Assembly (NCBI GenBank): GCA_016709305.1
Contig: JADJNA010000055.1
Coordinates: 124,001 to 188,000, forward strand
Source of the DNA: Candidatus Villigracilis saccharophilus
GTDB lineage: Bacteria; Chloroflexota; Anaerolineae; Anaerolineales; Villigracilaceae
Length of the DNA stretch: 64,000 bases
Direction of reading: 5' to 3'
The position numbers were made by a program, and so were the translations under genes. Shown piece by piece: positions 1-8,453 of the stretch. Every line of letters starts with the position of its first letter. Positions within the stretch are counted from its first letter, which is position 1. The notes beneath the pieces were generated by a model. It had not been told where the DNA came from. It was given only the letters and a program-made list of their open reading frames with translations, and ran no database searches.

Positions 1-1883
1 TCCGAGACGGCGAAGGAGTACAGGTCAAACCCGGAGTTCCCCGCAAATATCTGCGAAAACAGCGAACGGTTTGCGCTGGTGGGTTTGATGGCGACTCGCG
101 GCTGCAGCACGGTGTAGCCTGCAACGACCGAGCGTCCATCTGCGGCGAATTCGGCATGGTTTAGCGGATGCGCCAGCGTGGCGATCAGTCGGTTCGCGCT
201 GCCCTGCGGCAGGGAAGTATCCGCGTCGAGCGTGATCACAAATTTAATATCAGATAAAATACCCGTATCCCCAACTTGTGTCGTGTAGGCAGTTCCACCT
301 GAATTAAGCAGCAGGCGATTGAAGTCCGCGAGTTTGCCGCGTTTGCGTTCCCAGCCCATCCAAACCCCTTCGGATGGATTCCATTGACGCTGACGATGAA
401 ATAAATAAAACGGTACGGCCTTTAAATATTTTTTGTTAATGTTTTCAATACCAAGGCTTGCCAAGGCAAGCAATTCTTCATCCTCCGGCATGTTCTCAGC
501 AGGGGCATCCCCGAAATCGGTCAGCAGGGCATAGGTTAAAAGTGGATCGGGATTGGACAAATAATAAAGTTCCAACTCCTGCAGGAGATGGTCAAGTTCA
601 CCAACACTTTCCAACAGAGTTGGCACAACAACCATGGTACGGTTACCAGAAGGAATACCTTCTGAAAAATCCATGCGTGGCAGGCTTTTAGGCTTAATCC
701 GATGTGTGACATTCCAATGCACAAGCGATATCGCCGCTTCCACTACCAATCCAGATCCAAGCAAACCGACAACGATCAGTTGGAAAGTTGAACCGCCTGA
801 AAGGAATGCATACGTTAACAGTCCAAAAAGGAGGAGCAGGGAAGAGATGGCGATACTGCCAAGGTAAGTGAATGTTGGAAATGAGAGCAACCGATTCTGG
901 AAACGCGTTCTTAATCCCGGCTGATAGCTGATCCTGTTTTCAAGCGCAGCGCGGCCTGCTCCCAGTAGATAAAAGCCCACGTGTTTTTGTCGCAGCGGAG
1001 TTTTATCCAACGCGCTGTGAGCGAATTCAATTGCCGTGAATGCAATCTGTTTTTCGCTATAACTTGAATGACGCGCCAGTTCCTCGATGACACTGCGATA
1101 ATTATTGCGGGTGTCAAAATCCATGCCCGCATAGATCCGCGCAGGGTCATCCCGTAATATTTGTTCCACCTGACTGGTTTGCTCAAAGATATCCTTCCAG
1201 TCTGTAGCGGCAAGCAGGCGCAGACTGAGAAAACAATTGGCTACGATCGTCTCGTTCGCCAATGTTGGGGAATCGGATTGACCGGTAGTTTCACTCAAAC
1301 TCTTGGGTACCTTCATGCCAGTCAGTTCTGATGTGGCATGTACGAGTCGTTCCAGGATTCCGATACGCAGCATGATCGGCAGCGCCCAGAGTTCACCGAT
1401 CGTCAGCGGTGTGACTTGTTGGTAGTCCAGCATAAAAACAGCAGTTTGATTTAGATCAAGCTGACTTTGGCTGTATTCGATCCATTCACGCGCCAGTGCA
1501 AAAATACGAGGGAATCCTTGCAGGGATGTTCCACTTAATTTCGGCAGCTCGTTAAGAAAACTAACAGGCAAATCCTCTTCGATGAGGCGCAGGGATTGTT
1601 TGACGAGATAAAAATTGTCCAGCATCCATTCGCCCGCATGCGAAATCGGAAGGTCATTTGCAGGCACCGATTTAAAAAGAGTATTGGCATTTTGCAAGGC
1701 AAGATCACAACTCTTCAAATATTCCAACAAGTCCGTACCTTTGGAACGTGCCGCTGCTGTATCCAGGGCATGACTTATTGTCACGCCCTGTGCTTTTGCC
1801 AATTGGTGGGCTAATTCTATGAGTCGATTATCGGCGTCTGGGTTAATTGATTCGGATGGAATAGCCTGCGGAGAATTATGCAT
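1..1883 (-). CDS. cyclic beta-1,2-glucan synthase, N-terminal part (runs off window)
   Basis: The minus strand is open from an ATG at 1881-1883 to the window edge (about 627 codons). The N-terminus has the helical region of NdvB-type synthases (AGEWMLDNFYLVKQSLR near residue 75, VTPLTIGELWALPIMLRIG near 165). Two membrane segments follow, then the start of a GT84-type glycosyltransferase domain with PTLLES, a GWERKRGKL motif and the DxD-like sequence TLDADTSLP. Family members of about 2800 residues make a linear beta-1,2-glucan on a protein primer at the inner membrane and cyclise it; the GH94 phosphorylase part would lie beyond position 1. The start lies 3 bases after the stop of the upstream stress-protein gene, so they are probably co-transcribed. 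The family call is firm; the exact product (cyclic or linear) cannot be judged from this half. Confidence 0.85.
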   Translation of the reverse strand, partial: MHNSPQAIPSESINPDADNRLIELAHQLAKAQGVTISHALDTAAARSKGTDLLEYLKSCDLALQNANTLFKSVPANDLPISHAGEWMLDNFYLVKQSLRLIEEDLPVSFLNELPKLSGTSLQGFPRIFALAREWIEYSQSQLDLNQTAVFMLDYQQVTPLTIGELWALPIMLRIGILERLVHATSELTGMKVPKSLSETTGQSDSPTLANETIVANCFLSLRLLAATDWKDIFEQTSQVEQILRDDPARIYAGMDFDTRNNYRSVIEELARHSSYSEKQIAFTAIEFAHSALDKTPLRQKHVGFYLLGAGRAALENRISYQPGLRTRFQNRLLSFPTFTYLGSIAISSLLLLFGLLTYAFLSGGSTFQLIVVGLLGSGLVVEAAISLVHWNVTHRIKPKSLPRMDFSEGIPSGNRTMVVVPTLLESVGELDHLLQELELYYLSNPDPLLTYALLTDFGDAPAENMPEDEELLALASLGIENINKKYLKAVPFYLFHRQRQWNPSEGVWMGWERKRGKLADFNRLLLNSGGTAYTTQVGDTGILSDIKFVITLDADTSLPQGSANRLIATLAHPLNHAEFAADGRSVVAGYTVLQPRVAIKPTSANRSLFSQIFAGNSGFDLYSFAVS

Positions 1884-1886
1884 AAG

Positions 1887-2858
1887 TTAACGTTCTGCGC
1901 GATTGCCGGATTGCGTGTCAGAAGATGCCAGGTCTGGTTTGGCGGGTAAGTCCTGTACGATCAAGAGAGGTACTTTGCCATATTGGACGAAGTTGTTTGC
2001 CATACTGCCATAAGGCCATTGATGAATCCCCGAATATCCGTGCGCGCTCAGCGCAACCATGTCAATATTTTCCTGATCTACGAATTGATGCAAGGCAACG
2101 GCTGTATTGTCACTGGTGATCAGATGAATTTGAATGCTGAGACCTTCCAGGAAGGAGCGCGACTTCAACTGTTCGAGATAGCGCCCTGCTTCCTCTTGAT
2201 TTCGTGAAACAATGCGGTTTGATAAATCAATATCTTCGCGTGTCGGCGGCATTTGGCGCGCCATTTCCGGGGTTTGTATGATCTGCACAAGATGGATCTG
2301 GGCTCTATGAAACTGCGCTAATTGTGTAACGATCGGCAAAACATTTTCCGCGCGCTGCGAGCCATCCAATGGAACCAGGATGCGCTTATACAACAGTCTT
2401 TCTGATAATTCGTCAGAGTGGATCCCATCTTGATGTGCCCGAACAATGAGCAATGAGGTTTGTGCGCTCATGATGATCTTTTGTGTAATACTGCTGATTC
2501 CCCAACGGGTCAAACCATTCCGCCCGTGACTGCTCAACACGATCAGCTTAATCCCATGACTGTGGGCGTATTCTGTGATCCCGTCTGCGACCAATCCCTC
2601 AATGACAGCAGTCTGCGCTCGAGTCTTTTCTCGTTGAAACCGCGCTTTAATTTTTTCCAGATAGAGGGTTGCCCGTGTTTTGTTGATCTGCCAGTTAACC
2701 AGATCGAATAATTGCGCAGACGTGCCTGCCTGAGTCTTTTCCAACATGCGAAGCAGCGTAACCTCTGAGTCAAAAGAATGGGCTATGGCTATAACGTGCG
2801 GTAAAACGCAGTCAGCCAGTTGGGAACCATCCAGTGGGGCGAGAATAGTATCGAACAT
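1887..2858 (-). CDS. tandem universal stress protein (two USP domains)
   Basis: A 323-residue protein with two consecutive UspA folds (about residues 1-150 and 155-305). Each begins with the typical ILAPLDGS / ILVPLDGS strand and ends with a glycine-rich nucleotide-loop region (SSHGRNG in the first, SAHGYSG then GSM in the second) before LLIV. The second loop fits the ATP-binding G-x2-G-x9-G(S) pattern better than the first. USP proteins are cytoplasmic and bind ATP or AMP; the role here is general stress tolerance by inference. It directly precedes the cyclic glucan synthase gene in the same direction with 3 bases between them, which suggests a shared envelope or osmotic stress operon. The C-terminal 15 residues are charged and unconserved. 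Confidence 0.85.
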   Translation of the reverse strand: MFDTILAPLDGSQLADCVLPHVIAIAHSFDSEVTLLRMLEKTQAGTSAQLFDLVNWQINKTRATLYLEKIKARFQREKTRAQTAVIEGLVADGITEYAHSHGIKLIVLSSHGRNGLTRWGISSITQKIIMSAQTSLLIVRAHQDGIHSDELSERLLYKRILVPLDGSQRAENVLPIVTQLAQFHRAQIHLVQIIQTPEMARQMPPTREDIDLSNRIVSRNQEEAGRYLEQLKSRSFLEGLSIQIHLITSDNTAVALHQFVDQENIDMVALSAHGYSGIHQWPYGSMANNFVQYGKVPLLIVQDLPAKPDLASSDTQSGNRAER

Positions 2859-2900
2859 AGGTCATCCCTTCGATTCTTTCATAGTGCCAAACACATTCAG

Positions 2901-2922
2901 CTTAAGGCTTTACATCCTTAAG
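2901..2922. promoter_or_regulatory. inverted repeat upstream of the stress-protein gene
   Basis: CTTAAGG and CCTTAAG form a perfect 7-bp inverted repeat with an 8-bp spacer, 43 bases before the start of the USP gene. It could be an operator or a transcript hairpin. No regulator is identified; this is a sequence observation only. Confidence 0.3.
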
Positions 2923-3226
2923 CAAGTGCGCCATGGCTGATATTAATAATGTGATTGGGGTATGGGAGGGGTCATCTCGCGTATGCGAGTGAAATTACAG
3001 GGGGCCGCGGAATGTTACTATACGAGGGTTTTGTAACGCACCTGGCAGAAATGAGTCTTCCAACCGTAAGCGGTATAGCTTACTAAAATTAGTATACACT
3101 AGTTTGTAGTCGTTGAAGACTTGAATATTGAAACATGCGGATATATGAGCGGGAAGTACCTGCATTGTTAAGGATTTTATTGATACGCTGCAAACCACTA
3201 AGCGGCAGGCATGCCGAATTCATTGA
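2923..3226. other. intergenic region, no gene seen
   Basis: About 300 bases between the USP leader and the hairpin behind acr3. Short open frames exist on both strands but show no family resemblance or convincing ribosome binding site. The promoter of the USP-glucan synthase operon should lie in the part nearest 2923; I could not pick a convincing -35/-10 pair. Confidence 0.4.
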
Positions 3227-3259
3227 GCATCCCGAAGGTTATTTCAACCTTCGGGATGC
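3227..3259 (-). terminator. hairpin behind acr3
   Basis: GCATCCCGAAGGTT and AACCTTCGGGATGC form a perfect 14-bp stem with a 5-base loop, 5 bases after the acr3 stop. There is no U-run on the minus-strand side, while the plus strand has a T-rich tail, so it may stabilise the arsenic operon transcript or stop transcription in either direction. Confidence 0.6.
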
Positions 3260-3264
3260 ATATT

Positions 3265-4401
3265 TTATTTTACGAGTTTCTGGTCTGGCGGGCAGGCTTC
3301 TGCCGCAGCGGCAAGCATTGCGGGGTTGGACGAAATCGATCCGTCGTAATATTTTTTCTGGAAAAAGAACGCCACGTTCACCAGTCCGATCATCACTGGT
3401 ACTTCCACCAGCGGACCAATGACCGCTGCGAACGCCGCGCCGCTATTAATGCCGAAGACCGCCACCGCCACAGCGATCGCAAGTTCAAAGTTATTGCTGG
3501 CGGCTGTGAACGACAGTGTTGTGGTCTGCGCATAATTCGCACCCAGACGGCGTCCCATCCAGAATGAAACCAGGAACATGACCACGAAATAGATCAGAAG
3601 CGGGATGGCGATCCGTACTACATCCATTGGGATTTGCACGATCAAATTACCCTTGAGGGAGAACATCACCACGATCGTGAACAGCAGGGCGATCAGGGTC
3701 ATCGGACTGACTCTGGGAATGAATTCCTTTTGATACCACTCTCTGCCCTTCATCCGCACCAATATGAAGCGGGTCAGGAAGCCAGCGAGAAACGGAATAC
3801 CTAGATAAATAAAAACGCTCTCAGCGATCTGTCCCATCGTGATATTCACCACCACGCCGCTTAAGCCAAACCAGGTGGGTAAAACCGTCAGAAAGATATA
3901 GGCGTATACGCTATAGAACAACACTTGAAAAATACTGTTGAATGCCACAAGTCCTGCGGCATATTCGGTATCGCCGCGCGCCAGTTCATTCCATACGATC
4001 ACCATGGCAATACAGCGCGCCAAACCAATCATGATCAGACCTGCAATGTAGTCAGGATAGCCGCGCAGGAAAATGACGGCTAGAGCAAACATTAAGATCG
4101 GACCAATGATCCAGTTCTGGATGAGAGAGAGCGTCAACACTTTTTTATTGCGGAAAACATCGCCCAATTCCTCGTACTTTACTTTGGTAAAGGGCGGGTA
4201 CATCATCAAGACCAGCCCGATCGCAATCGGGATGTTGGTTGTCCCCACTGAGACTGCGGTATTGAAAGTCTGGACTCCGTCGGGAAACAAGAAGCCAATT
4301 CCCACGCCCACTGCCATCGCCAGGAAAATCCACAATGTCAGGTAGCGGTCAAGGAACGAGAGCTTTTTACTCAGGCTTTGTGTTGCTGTAGCTTCAGACA
4401 T
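3265..4401 (-). CDS. acr3: arsenite efflux transporter, ACR3 family
   Basis: A 378-residue membrane protein with about ten hydrophobic segments, beginning LSFLDRYLTLWIFLAM, the typical ACR3 start. The conserved ARCIAMVIVWNELARGD segment carries the cysteine that ACR3 proteins need for trivalent metalloid transport, and FTAASNNFELAIAVA is the other family signature. It exports As(III), and possibly Sb(III), across the inner membrane using the proton gradient. It is the last gene of the arsenic operon, 24 bases after arsC, so arsenite made by the reductase can be exported directly. Length is normal for the bacterial ACR3 branch. Confidence 0.93.
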   Translation of the reverse strand: MSEATATQSLSKKLSFLDRYLTLWIFLAMAVGVGIGFLFPDGVQTFNTAVSVGTTNIPIAIGLVLMMYPPFTKVKYEELGDVFRNKKVLTLSLIQNWIIGPILMFALAVIFLRGYPDYIAGLIMIGLARCIAMVIVWNELARGDTEYAAGLVAFNSIFQVLFYSVYAYIFLTVLPTWFGLSGVVVNITMGQIAESVFIYLGIPFLAGFLTRFILVRMKGREWYQKEFIPRVSPMTLIALLFTIVVMFSLKGNLIVQIPMDVVRIAIPLLIYFVVMFLVSFWMGRRLGANYAQTTTLSFTAASNNFELAIAVAVAVFGINSGAAFAAVIGPLVEVPVMIGLVNVAFFFQKKYYDGSISSNPAMLAAAAEACPPDQKLVK

Positions 4402-4425
4402 AAAGAACCTCCAGATTAAAAATTA

Positions 4426-4824
4426 TTACCCAATCTGCTTGAGCAGTTTGGTGATTTCAATTTCAATGTCATCACGCACCTTGCGAAAGTCATCCATGTT
4501 ATCGGTGAGGGCAGGGTCAGGGAAACTATGGTGAACGCGCTTTCCTTTTCCAAGCCAAATGGGACATTCTTCAGCCGCCGAATCACAAACCGTCACGACG
4601 AGGTCAAAGTCCACACCTTGAAATTCGTCTGCGCGCTTCGACCTACCCGTGTGTTGTATCCCGATCTCTGATAGAGCTGCCAGCGCCTTTTCATGGACGT
4701 AGCCCGCAGGCTTTGTCCCTGCGCTGACGGCATGCCAACTCTCACCCATCCGCGCATTGACGATCGCCTCTGCCAATTGCGAACGGCAGGAATTCCCTGT
4801 GCATAAAAATAAAATATTTTTCAT
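4426..4824 (-). CDS. arsC: arsenate reductase, LMW-phosphatase (thioredoxin-dependent) type
   Basis: A 132-residue protein starting MKNILFLCTGNSCRSQLAEA, with the CX4CR phosphatase loop (C8, C13, R14). A second cysteine pair in VCDSAAEECP matches the redox cascade of thioredoxin-coupled ArsC. It reduces arsenate to arsenite in the cytoplasm, passing electrons through a sequential disulfide. All residues needed for activity are visible. It sits just upstream of acr3, giving the reduce-then-export pair, and a small thioredoxin-like protein is encoded earlier in the same operon. It cannot be the glutaredoxin-type ArsC, which has a different fold and motif. Confidence 0.93.
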   Translation of the reverse strand: MKNILFLCTGNSCRSQLAEAIVNARMGESWHAVSAGTKPAGYVHEKALAALSEIGIQHTGRSKRADEFQGVDFDLVVTVCDSAAEECPIWLGKGKRVHHSFPDPALTDNMDDFRKVRDDIEIEITKLLKQIG

Positions 4825-4905
4825 GACTACTTCCGTACAATTTTTCTAAAGTTGTATCACACCCATAAAATGTTAATTGTTATCGTCTTGTTAAGGAGAT
4901 GAATA

Positions 4906-6162
4906 CTACGGGCAGCGGATCAACCCGCGCGCCCATAGGCAGCCGCCGCATGTCGGCTGGATATTGCCAAAGCAATCTTCCATATTTTCATTCGCCATTT
5001 CACAGCTGTTACAAAATGCGCAGGGTGAAAAATCAAAATCCTGTATTCGCTTCCTCAAGTCTTTGTAATCGCTTTTATTCCAGATGCGCAGCAGGTCTGG
5101 CTCTTGGATATCGCCTACAAAATATTCTTTCGATGTGCGTACCCGATCATCCAGAAAATGCGTGTGCGTGTAAAGTAATGGCAGGCACGGACTCACTTTG
5201 CCATCCCAGCGAACTGCCAGGCTTCCACGCTCAACAAAGGGACATTGGTCTGTATTTTGGTTCAAGAGACTGCCAGCGAGTTCGAGCCGGTTCATGTCTT
5301 TCTGCACATCTGACAAGGCTTTGATCGTCTGAGGTTGAATGTTCATCAGCGGCATGTGAACCAAGGGTCTGATCTCCTGTCCGACAGCCATGCTCATGGA
5401 ATGCATGTACAAATTCTCTTTGAGTAATTCGGTGGTGTGAGCCAGTACATTACTGATGGAAAATTCCACAGCGCCAAGCCTGCTTCCCAATCGAACGACT
5501 GCATTCAGATCATGGATATTGCGCTGCATGGCGACAAAGGCTATCCCAAGCTTCGGGTATCCCGCCCAACTGGAAGCGCCAAAGGTCTGATACCTTTGCA
5601 ATTGAAGTTGCTTCAGATTTTCGATAACAGTCGGCAGGGCATCTCCCAAACGGACGTCGACATAACACTCTGGCGAGGCGCCATCCAGTGAAACCCAGAG
5701 CATATCCAGCTTGAGGTCGATCAATTTGCGGATAACTTGTTCAGTTAATAGGATCCCGTTGCTAATTAACGAGACACGGTGGCCAAGACCTTTGGCTTGG
5801 CTTATCATTTCGAGAATATGGGGATGAGAAAGCGGTTCACCATAGCCGCCCAGGAATAATTCAGGTTTATTCGGCTGGCTTTGAAAGCTCAAAAGGATGT
5901 GCTTAAAAGTTTCATCAGACATGCGCCCATATTTGACATCCCAAACGTTGCGTATGCAGGTGCAGCAATTCAGGTTACATTTATTGGTTACCTCCACATA
6001 CACCCGTTTGAGGCTCATGATAGAGGTGTGGATGTGCAAGCCGTGACCATTTGGCTCTACCCTTACTTCATCGCCAGGGGTAATGCCCAACTCGCCGGCA
6101 AGATGAGATGGTAGAACGATCCTTCCATGTTCATCAACCTGTGCGTATTGTATTTTGGCCAT
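4906..6162 (-). CDS. radical SAM/SPASM protein with N-terminal AbrB-like domain
   Basis: A 418-residue protein. Residues 1-45 look like a SpoVT/AbrB swapped-hairpin domain (DEHGRIVLPSHLAGELGI then GDEVRVE). Next is a radical SAM barrel with the CNLNCCTC (CX3CX2C) cluster motif near residue 63 and the GGYGEPLSHP motif. The C-terminus has a SPASM-like set of cysteines (CPFVERGS, CAFCNSC, CGGCLW). Such enzymes use SAM and extra Fe-S clusters to modify peptides or cofactors. It resembles, from memory, proteins annotated as maturases of tungsten-cofactor oxidoreductases, but no such oxidoreductase is in the window. It lies between the thioredoxin-like gene and arsC in one direction, so an arsenic-linked role (organoarsenical chemistry or redox-enzyme maturation) is possible but unproven. 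The domain calls are firm; the substrate is unknown. Confidence 0.8.
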   Translation of the reverse strand: MAKIQYAQVDEHGRIVLPSHLAGELGITPGDEVRVEPNGHGLHIHTSIMSLKRVYVEVTNKCNLNCCTCIRNVWDVKYGRMSDETFKHILLSFQSQPNKPELFLGGYGEPLSHPHILEMISQAKGLGHRVSLISNGILLTEQVIRKLIDLKLDMLWVSLDGASPECYVDVRLGDALPTVIENLKQLQLQRYQTFGASSWAGYPKLGIAFVAMQRNIHDLNAVVRLGSRLGAVEFSISNVLAHTTELLKENLYMHSMSMAVGQEIRPLVHMPLMNIQPQTIKALSDVQKDMNRLELAGSLLNQNTDQCPFVERGSLAVRWDGKVSPCLPLLYTHTHFLDDRVRTSKEYFVGDIQEPDLLRIWNKSDYKDLRKRIQDFDFSPCAFCNSCEMANENMEDCFGNIQPTCGGCLWARGLIRCP

Positions 6163-6192
6163 GCAGGTAACGCTCCGTGTTTTGTGCAGGGT

Positions 6193-6444
6193 TTATGCTT
6201 TTTCCATGGCGTTTGCCAGCCAGGCCGCCACTTCGGCAGGCGTTGGAATTCGGCCTGTGGAAACAATCTTTTCATTGATTACCAGTCCGGGAGTGGACAT
6301 GACGTTGTATTTCATGATCTCCGGGTATTCAGTCACTTTGATGACCTCGGCTTGTAAGGTCATTTCTTCCACAACTTTATGCACGATCTGCTCAACGCGT
6401 TTGCAGTTGGCACAGCCCGAGCCAAGAACTTTGATGGTTAACAT
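6193..6444 (-). CDS. small thioredoxin-like protein (CxxC, ArsP-associated)
   Basis: An 83-residue protein starting MLTIKVLGSGCANCKRVEQ, with a redox-active CANC motif (C11, C14) and the cis-proline region MSTPGLVINEKIV. It belongs to the small archaeal/bacterial thioredoxin-like family often encoded beside ArsP/DUF318 permeases. The ATG at 6444 is chosen because family members start with this strand and an AGGAGA site lies just upstream; the same frame is open further upstream but there it overlaps the permease. It probably passes electrons to, or carries metalloid for, the neighbouring permease or ArsC. Confidence 0.85.
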   Translation of the reverse strand: MLTIKVLGSGCANCKRVEQIVHKVVEEMTLQAEVIKVTEYPEIMKYNVMSTPGLVINEKIVSTGRIPTPAEVAAWLANAMEKA

Positions 6445-6455
6445 ATTTTCTCCTG

Positions 6456-7505
6456 TTACAAAATAATATTGAAAAGATAGCCCGTGAAAATGATCGCGAT
6501 GGCAATGATGCCGATGAACACGGCGATCAACTGCGGTTTGAGCACGCGGCGCAGGATGATCGTCTCTGGTAGGCTTAGCCCAACGACAGCCATCATGAAA
6601 GCCAGCACCGTTCCGAGCGATGCGCCTTTTTCCATCAACGCGCTCACTATAGGGATGATTCCCGCCGCGTTGGAATAAAGCGGAATGCCAAGTAGAACCG
6701 CCGCAGGGACAGACCACCAGGCTTCCTTGCCCATGATCCCTACCAAGGCACTCTCGGGCATATAACCATGAATCCCTGCTCCGACGGCAATACCAACGAC
6801 AACATACAGCCAGACCTTGCCAACGATCTCTTTGACAGACTCCCAGGCACGTTCAATGCGCTCGTTCCAGGTCAATTTTTCATCCAAGGCCTGCCCTGCC
6901 CCGCTTTTGATCTGCCAGACAAAGTCTTCCACATAGCGCTCCATCTTTAATCTGCCGATCACCATGCCGGCCAGAATGGCAATGACCAGGCCAGATGTGA
7001 CGTAAAGTGCGGCGACTTTCCAACCGAACAAACCAAACAACATAATGACAGCCACTTCGTTGATCGTGGGGGCTGCGATAAGAAAAGAAAACGTCACACC
7101 GAGCGGGATGCCTGATTCCACAAAGCCGATGAAGAGCGGCACCGCGGAGCAGGAACAAAAAGGCGTGACAATGCCAAGCAGGGCAGCGAAGACATTCCCA
7201 ACACCTTCACGTTTTCCGCCAAGCATGGCACGAGTCTTCTCGGGGCTGAAGAAGGTGCGGATGATGGAGATGGCAAAGACCATGCCCGAAAGCAGAAGCA
7301 ATATCTTTGGAACGTCATAGAGGAAGAAGGCTAGGGATTCACCAAAACGTGAATCTCGCGCAAGACCGAGCGCAGAGTAGGATATCCAGTCCGCAAGAGG
7401 TTGAATGACATTGTAGGCAATAAGCCATGTCAATGTAGCGATGGCGAGTATGGGGAACAAATGTTTATTCGTATGAGGGAGTGGGGCGGGGGTAAGCGTT
7501 GTCAT
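6456..7505 (-). CDS. ArsP/DUF318-type permease
   Basis: A 349-residue membrane protein with two sets of hydrophobic segments, each containing a conserved loop. The family signature TPFCSCSAVPLFIGF occurs near residue 120 and a matching GIPLYSNAAGIIPI loop in the second half. ArsP members export trivalent organoarsenicals; many homologues of this branch are simply annotated as permeases. It lies 3 bases downstream of the arsR-type gene and 11 bases upstream of the thioredoxin-like gene, a widespread trio. The cysteines in the first loop could bind As(III). Family assignment is firm, transported compound inferred. Confidence 0.85.
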   Translation of the reverse strand: MTTLTPAPLPHTNKHLFPILAIATLTWLIAYNVIQPLADWISYSALGLARDSRFGESLAFFLYDVPKILLLLSGMVFAISIIRTFFSPEKTRAMLGGKREGVGNVFAALLGIVTPFCSCSAVPLFIGFVESGIPLGVTFSFLIAAPTINEVAVIMLFGLFGWKVAALYVTSGLVIAILAGMVIGRLKMERYVEDFVWQIKSGAGQALDEKLTWNERIERAWESVKEIVGKVWLYVVVGIAVGAGIHGYMPESALVGIMGKEAWWSVPAAVLLGIPLYSNAAGIIPIVSALMEKGASLGTVLAFMMAVVGLSLPETIILRRVLKPQLIAVFIGIIAIAIIFTGYLFNIIL

Positions 7506-7508
7506 GGG

Positions 7509-7910
7509 TTATAGACTCGATGCTGGGATAAGCACAGGTACACATTGCGGGCATTCACAAGACGGATGAAATTGGATGTTGATGAGCGAGGACATTGATT
7601 CAGCAGAGAGTCCGCTCAGGCGGGCGGCGGCAGTGATCAGGTCTAGGTAGCTGTTATTTTTCAATCGATAGAAAATATAGCGGCCTTCACGTCTGTCTTG
7701 CAAAATATTCGCCTTGCGCAGCGCCATTAGATGTTGGGATATGTAAGCCTGACGCCAGCCAAGCGCAGTTTCGAGGTGGCAGACACAGGCTTCGCCGGCG
7801 CCGATAGCTAATAAGATGGCGATGCGTTGCGGTGAAGCCATTGCGACCAGTGGGATGGCTATTTTTTCGGAAATATGCGGGAGGGATTGTTTCTTTATAT
7901 TCGTTGACAT
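7509..7910 (-). CDS. arsR: ArsR/SmtB-family metalloid-responsive repressor
   Basis: A 133-residue winged-helix protein. The motif EACVCHLE around residue 40 matches the ELCVCDL metal-binding helix of ArsR, giving two cysteines for As(III), and is followed by the recognition helix (AYISQHLMALR) and wing (DRREGRYIFYRL). The C-terminus adds a further cysteine cluster, CECPQC, which could be a second metal site and is not part of the minimal ArsR. It is the first gene of the six-gene arsenic operon and probably represses it through the inverted repeats just upstream. ArsR releases DNA when arsenite or antimonite binds. Confidence 0.9.
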   Translation of the reverse strand: MSTNIKKQSLPHISEKIAIPLVAMASPQRIAILLAIGAGEACVCHLETALGWRQAYISQHLMALRKANILQDRREGRYIFYRLKNNSYLDLITAAARLSGLSAESMSSLINIQFHPSCECPQCVPVLIPASSL

Positions 7911-7958
7911 GAATATATTATAGCAACATATTCAGAAAATAGAATGTGACAATTGTCA
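7911..7958 (-). promoter_or_regulatory. putative ArsR operator region
   Basis: Two symmetric elements lie directly before the arsR start: GAATAT-N11-ATATTC (7911-7933) and the perfect 12-bp palindrome TGACAATTGTCA (7947-7958). AT-rich inverted repeats of this kind are typical ArsR/SmtB operators. Assignment rests on position and symmetry. Confidence 0.5.
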
Positions 7959-8100
7959 TATTATTATGCGCTGTATATTGGAACAATTCATAATTGTTCG
8001 TTGCTTCGCAGCCTCTTCAGCAGAAGGAGTATGTAACATGGGCTCATCTTGGTTCAAGACGTGCACAGCTTATAGCTCCAGGCAATATCTTCTGGAAAAA

Positions 8101-8140
8101 AACGGAGTAACCAAACCGCTGCTTGATTACTCCGTTTTTG
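8101..8140. terminator. bidirectional hairpin terminator
   Basis: AACGGAGTAA (8101-8110) pairs with TTACTCCGTT (8127-8136). It is preceded by an A-run and followed by a T-run, so it can work in both directions. On the minus strand it follows the decayed kinase and deacetylase remnants and separates them from arsR. Confidence 0.6.
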
Positions 8141-8162
8141 ATTTACTTGGGATAAGGGGGGA

Positions 8163-8382
8163 TTATTTCACGATTTCTTTTGCCGTACGAATTATGTTTT
8201 CGCGGACGGCATAACTGTCGAAGTCCCAAATGATTCTTTCAAGACTCTCTCAGCCCATCATAACCAACGCCTTGATGATTGCCGCCCCATGCCTTGCCAA
8301 ACCCGATACATGCGCCTGTTTCCTTTACAATGAGAACATGCGTTTTGGAGGAGCCGACATCTATTCCGAGAAAATATTTCAT
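8163..8382 (-). pseudogene. remnant of a BadF/BcrA-type (N-acetylglucosamine kinase-like) ATPase
   Basis: From the ATG at 8382 the minus strand reads MKYFLGIDVGSSKTHVLIV and then GNHQGVGYDG, the phosphate-1 loop and following segment of the BadF/BadG/BcrA kinase family. The frame then stops, and a few codons before 8163 another frame reads AVRENIIRTAKEIVK. Only about 73 codons remain of a family of about 320 residues, so the middle has been deleted. Together with the adjacent deacetylase fragment it suggests a lost amino-sugar salvage operon. It is not expected to make a working protein. Confidence 0.65.
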
Positions 8383-8453
8383 GAAGTCTCCACATGATTA
8401 TGATTCCTTCGGCCTTAGCGCTTGCGCACAGACATCAACACCACTTCATCATT

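Noticed and set aside
7966..8214. Plus-strand frame divergent from arsR
   Set aside because: It crosses the bidirectional terminator and runs opposite the kinase remnant; no motif.
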